From IMG/VR virus record IMGVR_UViG_3300025770_001492, positions 1-64,000 of that record: a stretch of DNA of 64,000 nucleotides. One strand, written 5' to 3'. The DNA is from a virus. This document shows, in pieces, positions 33,237-41,922 of this stretch (positions are counted from its first letter, which is position 1; the number at the start of each line of letters is the position of its first letter). Below the pieces are notes generated by a model. That model made no database searches. It saw only the letters and a list, made by a program, of their open reading frames with translations, and had not been told where the DNA came from. The translations under genes were made by a program, and so were the position numbers.

Positions 33237-34908
33237 TATTCAAACCACAAATATAAAATGCCGACTGTATTTTCAGTATATCTATTAGCTTTCCGCTAAT
33301 GTTTCCTCTGCAACAATACTCCCATTCTGCCTCTGTAGGAAGTCTGTATTTTTTATTTTCTTTAGAAGATAAGACATCACAAAATTCAACACTATCAATC
33401 CAAGAAACATCAGTAACCGGAAATTCATCAACTTCTTTAATTGGGTTTTTTATCTTTATTTTGTAATTTTTGTAAACACTTGAATTTGAAATATTTTTTA
33501 ATGGTATTTTTTTTACACCTGTTAATTCAGCATACTGAGAAGTTGTAACTGGAGCGTCTGCCATATAGAAAGAATTCTCAATACAAACAATTTTAGAATT
33601 TGCATTCTTACCAGCCATCATAAATTCTCCAATAGGTATTTTCACCATATTTATCCCTAAAGAATTGACCCATTCAATGCCCATGTCTAATTCAGATTCC
33701 ATCAATAATCTAAACCCCAAATCATCCATGCTTTGGTCATGTCTTTTTGAATAGCGGGAAGACGATGAAATCATTGTTGGTTTAGACCTATAAGACCCTC
33801 CTCTAATTATTCTGTGTTTTTGTTTGTAGTCTAGACCGCAGCGTTCAGCTACATCTTTTACTTTATCACCTTCTTGCCGTAAGCATCTTGGCGGATCATT
33901 AGTCCACTCAGCATCAAGGCACCATTCCCAAATATTGCCATGCATGTCATATAGCCCAAACCCATTGGCCTGAAGGGATTTAACTTGTTCTGTAGACCAC
34001 CTGTCTGCAATAATTTTACGACTATCATAATTATCAGAACCATAATTAAAATTTGTATGAGAGAAAATATTTTTATACAAAAAGGCTTTAGTTTCACATT
34101 TCCAATTAGAACATATTTTTTCCCATATTAAATCATTTTCCCTAAAAAATTCTGGCAACTCTTTTTCAACAAGTTCTTCTTCTAAAATTTTAAATCCTGA
34201 AGATGATATGCAGTCTTCATAGGAAAAAACAGGATCTTTTAACCTGCGGATATTTTTATCTGACCTAGTCTGAGAATCATCAAAACACAAATGAATGTAA
34301 GCCAAATTATACTCACTCTTACATCCATATCTTGAAGACCATGGAAAACATTTTATGTATATTTTCCCTTCAGGAGAAAGCATTTCTTTTATTTTAGACA
34401 ATTCTTCGGTTGGGTTCTCCATATAATCCAAAACATCCCACAATAGAACAACATCATATGGAGCATGTTGTTTAACGAACTCAAAGTCGTCTGAAAGGTT
34501 TATTTCGCCAGGTTTCCACTGTTTCTCTATATCGTAACCAATTGAAGTTTTAGCATTCTTTTTTGACTCAAAAACAACATGCCCTTCTCCGCATCCATAA
34601 TCTAAGAAATTTAAATCTTCCAAAATAAGCTTTTCACAGATTTGACCTGCTCTGGTTTTTTTATCATTTTCTGTTTTAACTAAAAGATTTGTAGGAACAG
34701 CAAGAGGCCAAAACCCAAACACAGGCCATTCAAGTTTTTTGTAGATCCTCTTATTTTTGAATTCAAAATTTGAATCCTCTTTCAGCTTTTTAATTACGAA
34801 CTCGAAAGATCCATGCGAACTACAAATTTCAACAATTTCAGACAACTCTATAAAACCTTTATTCCTTAAAAAAGTTAAAATGGTTCGATATGAGTATTCA
34901 GAATTCAT
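33226..34908 (-). CDS. Methyltransferase fused to a circularly permuted FGE-sulfatase (C-type lectin fold) domain
   Basis: A 560-aa protein. Residues 1-60 look like a winged helix; 62-270 are a class I methyltransferase (FLDYGCGEGH at 101-110). Then FGE-type sequence follows in permuted order: the normal C-terminal half comes first (NGFGLYDMHGNIWEWCLD 315-332, RIIRGGSYRS 366-375, DLGFRLL 396-402), and the normal N-terminal half comes last (MVKIPIGEF 421-429, FPVTDVSW 496-503, YRLPTEAEWEYCCRG 521-535). Both halves join as a continuous frame. Functions could include formylglycine formation or, more likely, ligand binding. Confidence 0.8.
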   Translation of the reverse strand: MNSEYSYRTILTFLRNKGFIELSEIVEICSSHGSFEFVIKKLKEDSNFEFKNKRIYKKLEWPVFGFWPLAVPTNLLVKTENDKKTRAGQICEKLILEDLNFLDYGCGEGHVVFESKKNAKTSIGYDIEKQWKPGEINLSDDFEFVKQHAPYDVVLLWDVLDYMENPTEELSKIKEMLSPEGKIYIKCFPWSSRYGCKSEYNLAYIHLCFDDSQTRSDKNIRRLKDPVFSYEDCISSSGFKILEEELVEKELPEFFRENDLIWEKICSNWKCETKAFLYKNIFSHTNFNYGSDNYDSRKIIADRWSTEQVKSLQANGFGLYDMHGNIWEWCLDAEWTNDPPRCLRQEGDKVKDVAERCGLDYKQKHRIIRGGSYRSKPTMISSSSRYSKRHDQSMDDLGFRLLMESELDMGIEWVNSLGINMVKIPIGEFMMAGKNANSKIVCIENSFYMADAPVTTSQYAELTGVKKIPLKNISNSSVYKNYKIKIKNPIKEVDEFPVTDVSWIDSVEFCDVLSSKENKKYRLPTEAEWEYCCRGNISGKLIDILKIQSAFYICGLNNDS

Positions 34909-35153
34909 ATGGATAAAGCTCTCAAAATACAGAGAACACTAAGAACCATAAAAATCGTCAAGAGACCAAAAAACAAAATTCCTTTATTTATTTCATTATT
35001 TATATGGTCTACTGCGTCGTACAACTGATCTTCATCTATTTTGTTTGATTGAACCAAATAGTCAAATTGAGTTTGGGTAATTTCTTCTTTTGCTATCTTG
35101 TTCGCCAAGGAGACAACCTCGGAAGGCAAAGAGTAAAAATCTAATTTCTTCAT
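34905..35153 (-). CDS. Small C-terminally anchored membrane protein
   Basis: 82 aa: a soluble helical region, then a transmembrane segment near the C-terminus (GILFFGLLTIFMVLSVLCIL). The segment ITQTQFDYLVQSNKID aligns with INETQLTFLCSQEEID in the 83-aa protein at 44554, so the two are paralogues. Function unknown. Confidence 0.65.
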   Translation of the reverse strand: MKKLDFYSLPSEVVSLANKIAKEEITQTQFDYLVQSNKIDEDQLYDAVDHINNEINKGILFFGLLTIFMVLSVLCILRALSI

Positions 35154-35156
35154 ATT

Positions 35157-35324
35157 TCAACTTTTATTATAATTTTTTCTAATAGGCGCAGGATGAAGCT
35201 TTCTTTTCCTAAACTTAGCAAAACCAACTCTCAACTGAGAAACATCTTGATTGGTTAGCAAAGCATGATTTTTTAAAAAAGTCTCATACTCTTTGTCTGT
35301 GAGATCTGATAAAGTCCTTCTCAT
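35157..35324 (-). CDS. Small basic protein (55 aa)
   Basis: MRRTLSDLTDKEYETFLKNH begins a basic protein ending in a Lys/Arg-rich tail. AAGGAG lies seven bases before the ATG, and the gene ends just before the membrane-protein gene, so it is probably expressed with it. No family recognised. Confidence 0.65.
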   Translation of the reverse strand: MRRTLSDLTDKEYETFLKNHALLTNQDVSQLRVGFAKFRKRKLHPAPIRKNYNKS

Positions 35325-35370
35325 TTTGAACTCCTTGTTTAAAATAGTAATCTTTGTTCTAATTTATAAT

Positions 35371-36081
35371 ATGAGATCTTGCGTATATTATTTAAACGAA
35401 AGCAAACAACATGTAAAGATGGCGTTAAACAGCCTCAAGATGCTTCGCTTCCATAACAAGAACATACCTGTAAGGGTATTTATTCTGTCGAACGAATTCA
35501 TTCCAAAATATAAGTTCACAAAAAATTTGTTAGAATTCTGTAGTTCAAACGACATTGAAACAGTAAAAAAACCAATAAAATACGACTATTTTTGTTCAAA
35601 CAAATACCTCATAAAAGACTGCCCCGAAGAACGAATTCTCTTCATAGACTCAGATACATTTATTTTCGGGGATGTGGAAAATATATTTAAAAAATATGAA
35701 AACTGCGACTTTGCAGGATGCAAAAACAAATGGGTTGAAGGAAGAAACTGGAGATTCCTGAATGGAAACATCCCTTTTAATGGAGGCGTTCAACTTTACA
35801 ATAACAACTCGCATAAAAAAATACTAAAAAAACTACCAACTACCTGCAACAACCTAGGGGAGGATCTCGAAAAATGGATAGAAGGAAGAATGGATTGGAA
35901 CAGAGAAGAGATGGCGATATCAAAAATTGTAATTGAAGATAAGTATTCTTTTAAATATTTCGAAAAAGAAGACTGTATGATTCCTCTGGTCGAGGATGAT
36001 TTAGAAAATTTCAAAAAAACAACCATATTCCACTCATTCACACATCTTTGGGAACGAGTATACAAAAAGGTAGTAGTATGA
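35371..36081 (+). CDS. Glycosyltransferase, GT8-like
   Basis: A 236-aa GT-A protein: MRSCVYYLNESKQHVKMALN, RILFIDSDTFIFGDVENIF with the DxD site, IPFNGGVQLYNNN and TIFHSFTHLW. The ATG directly follows TATAAT and has no ribosome site, so it may be leaderless or start elsewhere; the longer frame runs to 35293. ATGA-coupled to the next gene. Confidence 0.7.
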   Translation: MRSCVYYLNESKQHVKMALNSLKMLRFHNKNIPVRVFILSNEFIPKYKFTKNLLEFCSSNDIETVKKPIKYDYFCSNKYLIKDCPEERILFIDSDTFIFGDVENIFKKYENCDFAGCKNKWVEGRNWRFLNGNIPFNGGVQLYNNNSHKKILKKLPTTCNNLGEDLEKWIEGRMDWNREEMAISKIVIEDKYSFKYFEKEDCMIPLVEDDLENFKKTTIFHSFTHLWERVYKKVVV

Positions 36082-37193
36082 AAAAAGTAATAGTATTTGG
36101 TGGCGGAGGAGACATGGGACTCGCAGCAAGTTATGCCATGTCCAAACTGGGATACAAGGTTCAAGTGGTAGACCCAAATTCGGAATCGAGAGACAAAGCC
36201 TATAAGCATTTAAAAGAAACAAAGCTTATATCAAACTTAGAAATAAAAAGTGAAGCAAATTTTTCAGATGTTGATGTGGCGATCTCAACTGCACCATACG
36301 CTTACAATGAAAAAATAGCGTGGAACTGTTTCCAAGAAAAAGTTCCCTATTGTGATCTGGGCGGTAACCCTCAAGTTTCAGAAAAAATTCAAAGACTAGC
36401 TACACAAAACGATGGATGTGCATTTACAGATTTAGGCGTAGCTCCTGGTTTGATCAACATACTAGGCGAGTCAGCTTGGAATAACTTCACTGCCGATGGG
36501 TCAAAAATAAAATCAATTGATATGATGGTCGGAGGATTACCTAACAACCCTCAAAACAAATTAAAATATTCACTAGTGTTCAACATGGGAGGACTCTACA
36601 ACGAATTAACAGGAGATTGCGAAGTATTAGAAGATGGAAAAGTAGTAACCAAAAAAGCATTAAGCACTGATTTGAAAAAATTCAAATGGAGAAGATTGGA
36701 AGAATATGAAGCGACAATCACAAAGGGAGGATTATCGCATAGTTTAGAACTAATGAAAAATAGAGGAGTTGAAAATTGCACGTACCAAACAATAAGATTT
36801 TGCGGTCATTTTGAATTTATTAAATTTCTTTTAGAAGAATGTGAAATGGATTTCAAGGAGTTTAGTAAATTTATCAAAAGGGCATGTTCAGAAACAAAAG
36901 ATGATTTCATACTGATGGCGATAGAGGTTGACGGAAAAGTGTTCACTCATAAAATTAATTCTGACGAAACATGGACAGCCATGCAAAAAGCAACAGCATT
37001 CCCGACTGCTGCTGCTGCAAGCATAATGGCAGAGTCCTCTGATTTACCAAGCGTAATGAATTATTCTCATATACCACTAAAAACATATTCTAATAAACTA
37101 GAATTGATTGGCGGCATAGGAAATCCTTTATCAGAAATGTGGAGTTTTGAAAATGACGAAAAAATATGGCAAACTGATCGGAACGATCATTAA
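36078..37193 (+). CDS. Saccharopine dehydrogenase-family protein
   Basis: A 371-aa protein: VIVFGGGGDMGLAASYAMS is the NAD(P) loop, DVAISTAPYAYNEKIAWNC and VPYCDLGGNP follow, then FTDLGVAPGLINILGE, as in saccharopine dehydrogenase and lysine 6-dehydrogenase. It would act in lysine metabolism or on a related imino acid; the substrate is inference. AAAGG precedes the ATG. Proline dehydrogenase lies two genes downstream. Confidence 0.82.
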   Translation: MKKVIVFGGGGDMGLAASYAMSKLGYKVQVVDPNSESRDKAYKHLKETKLISNLEIKSEANFSDVDVAISTAPYAYNEKIAWNCFQEKVPYCDLGGNPQVSEKIQRLATQNDGCAFTDLGVAPGLINILGESAWNNFTADGSKIKSIDMMVGGLPNNPQNKLKYSLVFNMGGLYNELTGDCEVLEDGKVVTKKALSTDLKKFKWRRLEEYEATITKGGLSHSLELMKNRGVENCTYQTIRFCGHFEFIKFLLEECEMDFKEFSKFIKRACSETKDDFILMAIEVDGKVFTHKINSDETWTAMQKATAFPTAAAASIMAESSDLPSVMNYSHIPLKTYSNKLELIGGIGNPLSEMWSFENDEKIWQTDRNDH

Positions 37194-37210
37194 AAATTCC
37201 TCAGCCCTTG

Positions 37211-37218
37211 AATAAATA
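37211..37218 (+). promoter_or_regulatory. Late-promoter-like box AATAAATA
   Basis: TTGAATAAATAAGG lies five bases before the lipoprotein ATG. It resembles the T4 late box TATAAATA but is unusually close to the start codon, so the match may be chance. Confidence 0.3.
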
Positions 37219-37222
37219 AGGC

Positions 37223-37507
37223 ATGAGTAAAATATTAAAAATTTCGGCAATACTTCTTTTGGTTTCTGGATGTTCGACTGCTCCAAAACAAGAATTTGAG
37301 CAGCCTTTACAACAACCAGAGATATCTAGTCCTAAAGACATCCCTAGCTCTGCTACAGAAGATTGGATTCGTGGTTATAGAGACGCATACAGCGGAAACT
37401 GGTTAGCACCTGCTCAGTGGCTTGCAGGCAAGGGCGGCGAATATAGAGCAGGATGGAACGCAGGAGAAAGAGATAAAGAAGAAGGGCTTCCACCTAGAGC
37501 AGAGTAA
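37223..37507 (+). CDS. Lipoprotein (94 aa)
   Basis: MSKILKISAILLLVSGC is a lipoprotein signal ending in a SGC lipobox at Cys17. The mature part has DWIRGYRDAYSGNWLAPAQW and YRAGWNAGERD, Gly/Trp-rich units. Function unknown; envelope location is expected. Confidence 0.8.
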   Translation: MSKILKISAILLLVSGCSTAPKQEFEQPLQQPEISSPKDIPSSATEDWIRGYRDAYSGNWLAPAQWLAGKGGEYRAGWNAGERDKEEGLPPRAE

Positions 37508-37522
37508 CTCGGAGTATAGCAA

Positions 37523-38329
37523 ATGATAAAATGGTTGGCATGGAAAGTAATTTCAAATTACGTGGCTGGCGAAACTGCTGAAGAGGCTGTTCAACTGGCG
37601 AAAAACTTGGAAGAAAGAGGCTTTTCGTCAACCATATCTCTCTTGGGCGAAGGATGCACAATTAATGAATCGAATCTGGCCTTTTGGGAATACATTCTAC
37701 TCATTGGATTGCTTGAGAAAAAAGAATTGAATGATTGTGGAATATCCATGAAATATACCCATCTGGGGGAATATAACATAACTAGAATGTTTGAGTTGAT
37801 TGGGCGTACAAGAGTCAATTTTCCAATATGCCTAGACATGGAAAACTACAAAAACAAGAGATACATAATAGACTTATATAACAAATTAAAAAAACAAAAA
37901 AAAACATCAACAGTTCTCCAGTCTAGAATAAGGGACTCAATAGAAGATATAAAACAAATTGATAATGTTAGAATTTGCAAGGGAATTTACAAAGAGAGCA
38001 AAGACGTTAGTTTGTTTGGAGAAGACGTAAATTCAAACTTTAAAAAACTAGTGGAACACTGTGTAGAAGAAAACAAATATGTCTCTATAGCGACACACGA
38101 CCTAGATCTAATTAAAGATTGTGAAAAAATACTAAAAGAACATAAAAAATGTGAATTCCAGTTTTTGTACGGAGTTCCAATAGAAGAAGAAGCAAACAGA
38201 TTGAAAGAATCAGGTCAAAAAGTAAGATACTACATACCATATGGAAAAAATTGGTTCCAATATTGTTGGCGAAGAGCAAAAGAAAATCCAAACATAGTCA
38301 AACATGTTATTAAGAACATGTTTGGATAG
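37523..38329 (+). CDS. putA: Proline dehydrogenase
   Basis: A 268-aa FAD-barrel protein. RICKGIYKESKDVS, YVSIATHDLDLIKD, FLYGVP and RYYIPYGKNWFQYCWRRAKE are the hallmark proline/FAD-binding blocks. It oxidises proline to pyrroline-5-carboxylate; this is the monofunctional form, and no P5C dehydrogenase is in the window. GGAG precedes the ATG. The 3' end overlaps the convergent PEPCK gene by 20 nt. Confidence 0.88.
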   Translation: MIKWLAWKVISNYVAGETAEEAVQLAKNLEERGFSSTISLLGEGCTINESNLAFWEYILLIGLLEKKELNDCGISMKYTHLGEYNITRMFELIGRTRVNFPICLDMENYKNKRYIIDLYNKLKKQKKTSTVLQSRIRDSIEDIKQIDNVRICKGIYKESKDVSLFGEDVNSNFKKLVEHCVEENKYVSIATHDLDLIKDCEKILKEHKKCEFQFLYGVPIEEEANRLKESGQKVRYYIPYGKNWFQYCWRRAKENPNIVKHVIKNMFG

Positions 38330-39608
38330 CGATAATTTCATCTATAAACTTGTTCAGAGAGTCACAGCAAACTTTTGAGGACGAATCTATATTGACCGGC
38401 TCTAAAACAGTTCCATTTGAAAAACTAAAAGAATTTGTTTCAAATTTATCTGTTATTACATGTTTAATAGATCTTCTTGTAAAGTCTAAATCAAATCTTT
38501 CACCATTACTGTCCATGCCGGTATTCACCAAAAATACTTTACAATCGTGCTGATTAATTTTTTTTACCAACATATCACTATACTTCTCAACTGGAAGCGG
38601 CATAAATGGTCCTCCATAACATGGAGAAAACACCTTCTTTATTTCGTTAACTCCATCTTCCGTTCCCGGCATCTTGCTTGTATATCCAGTCTCAAAAAAC
38701 AGCTTAATTGCATCTCCCTTTATTCGACTAATTGGAGGCACAACTCCTGTTACGTCCATAGTTAAGAAAAATATGTTATTTGGATGGTCGAAAACATGAT
38801 CGCACTCATTCAGATCCGACAACCATGAATTTTTAATCAATTTTGCTGGATAACTGCTTCTGGCGTTATCGTGACCGATATTTTCCTCAATTAGGACATC
38901 GTTCTCTCTAGCGGCCTCCATAGCTTCGTAAATCGCCTCATGGGTCTTTGGATGAAGTCCCTGTGTCTTTGCATAGCACCCCGTCTCGATCAATTCTAGG
39001 CCATTATCAGACCAAGATAGCTCATCGTCCCCAATTAACTTGAAATCAGGATCACTACTTAGTGTAGTTTTTCCTGTGCCACTCAACCCAAACATCAGAT
39101 TTGTTGTGCATTTGTATGTGAAACTGCCGCAATGCATTGGCAATTTGTCCTCAAGTGGAAGCTCAAATCCCATTGCTGTGAATACTGATTTTTTAATTTC
39201 TCCAAGATAACTCGTGCCAGCTATTAAAATCAAATTTGTATCAAGATTAATCCAAATTGTTGGATCAACGTCTATATCAAGATTGTGAAGAATTAACCAA
39301 TCTGCACTTTTTATCAAAGGTCTATTAGTGTAAGCGTCAGACATCGCATCAAACATGTTCTGAACAAACTTCGCATGCCAATCACTTGTTGTTCGAACAT
39401 TGAAATTCTTACTATTCGATCTGAAGTGCAAACTGTGACTGTATGAATCTAAATCGTTAAATAAAGAGAACATATTTTCAAAATCTTCGATTTTTCCAAT
39501 TTGAACATCCTCATTACGACTTTTATCCAAGAGTCTTGTCGCATCTCCAAAGAAAAATTTTCCTTTAGGAGATCTTCCTGTCGGTGTTGTTTTTATTTTA
39601 ACATTCAT
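38310..39608 (-). CDS. pckA: ATP-type phosphoenolpyruvate carboxykinase (compact)
   Basis: A 432-aa protein, about 100 residues shorter than bacterial PckA, mainly at the N-terminus. Key parts are present: TGRSPKGK (10-16), SYLGEIKKSVFT with the paired lysines, His159, the P-loop GLSGTGKTTLS (174-184), GDDE (193-196), HDNARSSYP with the catalytic Arg, FLTMDVTGVVPPISR and VNTGM. It interconverts oxaloacetate and PEP with ATP. Start set at the ATG at 39608. Confidence 0.9.
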   Translation of the reverse strand: MNVKIKTTPTGRSPKGKFFFGDATRLLDKSRNEDVQIGKIEDFENMFSLFNDLDSYSHSLHFRSNSKNFNVRTTSDWHAKFVQNMFDAMSDAYTNRPLIKSADWLILHNLDIDVDPTIWINLDTNLILIAGTSYLGEIKKSVFTAMGFELPLEDKLPMHCGSFTYKCTTNLMFGLSGTGKTTLSSDPDFKLIGDDELSWSDNGLELIETGCYAKTQGLHPKTHEAIYEAMEAARENDVLIEENIGHDNARSSYPAKLIKNSWLSDLNECDHVFDHPNNIFFLTMDVTGVVPPISRIKGDAIKLFFETGYTSKMPGTEDGVNEIKKVFSPCYGGPFMPLPVEKYSDMLVKKINQHDCKVFLVNTGMDSNGERFDLDFTRRSIKHVITDKFETNSFSFSNGTVLEPVNIDSSSKVCCDSLNKFIDEIIAIQTCS

Positions 39609-39614
39609 TATCAA

Positions 39615-39944
39615 TCACTCAAAAGGATCAAACTGACCCTCGTGAGGCCCTTCAATCATGCCCACGTTAGGATTATCTCTGTGCCACTTTCTCATCAAGC
39701 CCTCGCCAGATTGACTTGTGACGCCCCAAGAAATGGTGGAAGATGGATGTTGCTTCATCATTAAGTTCACCAACTCAGAACCATGCCCCTTTTGGCGACT
39801 TTCGACCCACCAAACCTCATTAACATCCTCAATTTCATCGTGTCTATAATCAATGTATCCGTGAGGCGTATCAATTCTCCATCCGTCTCCTTGACTTGGA
39901 CGTATTTTATACTCTACTTGCTCTAACCAAGATTTAAATTTCAT
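39615..39944 (-). CDS. GNAT-like acetyltransferase
   Basis: A 109-aa protein. VNEVWWVESRQKGHGSELVN has the RxxGxG/S acetyl-CoA loop and beta4-alpha3 layout of GNAT enzymes. It is short for the family (about 140-160 aa). GGAG precedes the ATG, which overlaps the upstream HNH gene by 11 nt. Confidence 0.6.
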   Translation of the reverse strand: MKFKSWLEQVEYKIRPSQGDGWRIDTPHGYIDYRHDEIEDVNEVWWVESRQKGHGSELVNLMMKQHPSSTISWGVTSQSGEGLMRKWHRDNPNVGMIEGPHEGQFDPFE

Positions 39945-40614
39945 TATCATTCTCCATCTCTGTTTCCCAATACGCTTCAGATATAAAATGACTCCAACTA
40001 TTAGGAATGCGAGACTTATAAGCCCCCAGCAAAGAGTATTTAGGCTTTTTAGGGGCTTTTATTAAACACATAGGAGACGGACCTCTCCAATATTTTGCGT
40101 TTTCTTTAGAGAGCATTCCTTTGAACGCTTCCTCTGGAAGTTTGTCGGCTTTTTGACTGTTGCACTGAGTACATGCTAAAACACAATTTTCCCAGGTAGT
40201 CTTTCCATTCCTAGACTTTGGCACAACGTGATCAATAGAGACTTCACCAGAGCCTGGTTTTATTCCGCAATATTGGCACTTATTGCCATCTCTCTTATAT
40301 AAAATTCTGCGACAAAACCTAATCTTTTGATTTGGCATCTTGTCATATCTTGTTAATAGCAAAACTTCTGGAAGTTTGAACTTCATATCAGAAGAATGAA
40401 TGCAGAGGTCGTTTTCGTTTGGCTTTAGATTTGACCAATCCGACCAAGTGAATGTTTGGAAGTCTAAAGAAGGATCAATAATCTTGGCTTTTGGCTCGCC
40501 ATCAATATATTCACCAAACAAAAGAGAAACGGCACGTTGTATAGAACAAGTTCCAACAGGGGTCCAAAGCTTATTCAAAACTAGAACCCGATTGCTTAAA
40601 ACTCCAACAGCCAT
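39934..40614 (-). CDS. HNH endonuclease
   Basis: A 226-aa protein. The HNH domain is CRRILYKRDGNKCQYCG, VSIDHVVPKSRNGKTTWENC (the catalytic HVVP and N) and CTQCNSQKADK. The N-terminal MAVGVLSNRVLVLNKLWTPV and the C-terminal region are typical of stand-alone HNH proteins. It may be a homing or host-directed nuclease. A CATAAATA box lies 18 nt upstream. Confidence 0.88.
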   Translation of the reverse strand: MAVGVLSNRVLVLNKLWTPVGTCSIQRAVSLLFGEYIDGEPKAKIIDPSLDFQTFTWSDWSNLKPNENDLCIHSSDMKFKLPEVLLLTRYDKMPNQKIRFCRRILYKRDGNKCQYCGIKPGSGEVSIDHVVPKSRNGKTTWENCVLACTQCNSQKADKLPEEAFKGMLSKENAKYWRGPSPMCLIKAPKKPKYSLLGAYKSRIPNSWSHFISEAYWETEMENDNEI

Positions 40615-40632
40615 ATAAAATCTCCTTCTCCA

Positions 40633-40640
40633 TATTTATG
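40633..40640 (-). promoter_or_regulatory. Late-promoter-like box CATAAATA
   Basis: The minus strand reads GACATAAATATGG, one mismatch from the T4 late box TATAAATA, about 18 nt before the HNH ATG. Confidence 0.4.
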
Positions 40641-40671
40641 TCTAATAATAGAAGAAGGAATTAATAAGTTT

Positions 40672-40911
40672 TTACTCTAATTTCTTATTCCTTCTACTGC
40701 CGTACAAAGGATATTTATTCACTTTCCTAACTTCTTCCACTTTATCTAATAGTTTAATATATTTTTCTTCTTGTCCAACAGGAACTTCTACAGTCCATTG
40801 GCCTAAAAAATTAGAAACTTGTGTTCCTCTTAACTTTAAATCGTCTAAAATAGACTTAGCGCAACAATTAAAATTTACAATTATTGTTGAGCTTGGTCCT
40901 CTATATGCCAT
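40672..40911 (-). CDS. Unidentified small protein (79 aa)
   Basis: MAYRGPSSTIIVNFNCCAKS starts a basic protein with two central cysteines and a KNKYPLYGSRRNKK tail region. AAAGGA precedes the ATG. No family is recognised. The 152 nt upstream (40912-41063) hold no ORF that I trust. Confidence 0.55.
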   Translation of the reverse strand: MAYRGPSSTIIVNFNCCAKSILDDLKLRGTQVSNFLGQWTVEVPVGQEEKYIKLLDKVEEVRKVNKYPLYGSRRNKKLE

Positions 40912-41063
40912 TTTCCTTTTCTTTCTAAGTTTATTAAACTAAATATTTTTACGGAAACAAGAATGGATGTATTATTTTTGTGGGCTGCAAGAACTCTTCT
41001 GTGCTTGTTCTTTGCAATGGCGTAACCGCAGCACTAGTATATAAGAAAAAAAATAAAATTTCT

Positions 41064-41201
41064 TCAGGAAACCCGACAAAAGAACTTTAAAAGAAACTTA
41101 TGATTACACCAAGGGCAAGCGACATCGCATGAACCGCTACGTGGCTTTTTTCGAACTCTTATATCATAGTCTTTATTGCATTTTTCGCAAGTAATTTTCA
41201 T
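41064..41201 (-). CDS. Small zinc-ribbon protein (45 aa)
   Basis: MKITCEKCNKDYDIRVRKKP and CDVACPWCNHKF give a C4 zinc ribbon in a 45-aa protein. It lies 6 nt downstream of the 41-aa ORF. The ribosome site is weak. Confidence 0.6.
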   Translation of the reverse strand: MKITCEKCNKDYDIRVRKKPRSGSCDVACPWCNHKFLLKFFCRVS

Positions 41202-41207
41202 TTATAA

Positions 41208-41333
41208 TCATCCAGCATGAGCGTCCAGATAGTCTTCTAAGTCTCGTTTGCTTTCAAAATAAGACAGTGTCTCCGTTTTACAGTTAAAAAGAGTCCACTG
41301 ATTTTTCTCTTTGTCATAACCTACTGTAAACAT
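41208..41333 (-). CDS. Small ORF (41 aa)
   Basis: Starts MFTVGYDKEKNQWTLFNC and ends LEDYLDAHAG. AAGGA lies six bases before the ATG at 41333; another ATG is at 41339. Compositionally like coding sequence; function unknown. Confidence 0.5.
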   Translation of the reverse strand: MFTVGYDKEKNQWTLFNCKTETLSYFESKRDLEDYLDAHAG

Positions 41334-41371
41334 AACCATTCCTTGAAGTTTCGTAAATTAAAAATTAAAAG

Positions 41372-41445
41372 TACACCCAGTAGGACTCGAACCTACAATA
41401 TTTTGCTTAGAAGGCAAATGGATTATCCAATTATCCTATGGGTGC
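41372..41445 (-). tRNA. tRNA-Arg(TCT)
   Basis: Acceptor GCACCCA pairs with TGGGTGT; D arm GGAT/ATCC; anticodon arm TTTGC-CTTCTAA-GCAAA with anticodon TCT; T arm GTAGG-TTCGAGT-CCTAC; discriminator A. No encoded CCA; a single C follows. It reads AGA, frequent in this AT-rich sequence. Confidence 0.95.
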
Positions 41446-41472
41446 ATCTTGAACCATCTGTGTTTTTAGTCT

Positions 41473-41922
41473 CTATTTCGAACCTGTCAACTTGTTTTTT
41501 TGTCTTTTTAACATAGTTTCCAATTTGGAAATTTGATTCAAGTTACCGAACCGCAAGCTGTCTATGGATTTTTCTATCTCTATAAGATCTAGCATTACTT
41601 GTTTATGTGTTTCTTCTACCTCTTCCACTTCTTCAATTTTAAGTTCTTCGAATTCAAGCTCACTTCCTGAGCACTCTGGGCACATGTGCTCGCCCTTTTT
41701 GTGGTTTTCTGCATAGTGTGCTACCCGAACCAGCAGATCACTAACCACATATTGTGTCTTAGCAACCTCAGAAATAGACTCAATAATCTCAGTATTTTGT
41801 TTTATAATATCAATACGTTCTTCTCTTGATGTGTTAATTCTATTTGGAAGCAGAATAACTAACAAGATAATTAATATTGACACCACAACAAAAGCAAACT
41901 TAAACATGGTAGGCAGCTTCAC
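41473..41922 (-). CDS. Membrane-anchored protein of unknown function
   Basis: A 149-aa protein: one N-terminal membrane helix (FKFAFVVVSILIILLVILL), then an alpha-helical domain with CPEC and a Glu-rich stretch (ELKIEEVEEVEETH). GTG start at 41922 has GGAG upstream and overlaps the peptidase gene by 23 nt. A spanin or other envelope role is possible but not shown. Confidence 0.6.
   Translation of the reverse strand: MKLPTMFKFAFVVVSILIILLVILLPNRINTSREERIDIIKQNTEIIESISEVAKTQYVVSDLLVRVAHYAENHKKGEHMCPECSGSELEFEELKIEEVEEVEETHKQVMLDLIEIEKSIDSLRFGNLNQISKLETMLKRQKNKLTGSK

Noticed and set aside
33226-34908. Diversity-generating retroelement target
   Set aside because: The C-type-lectin-like domain is suggestive, but no reverse transcriptase or template repeat is present in the window.
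40964-41026. 20-codon plus-strand ORF starting MDVLFLWAARTLL
   Set aside because: Too short, no ribosome site, no support from context; overlapping frames are equally open.
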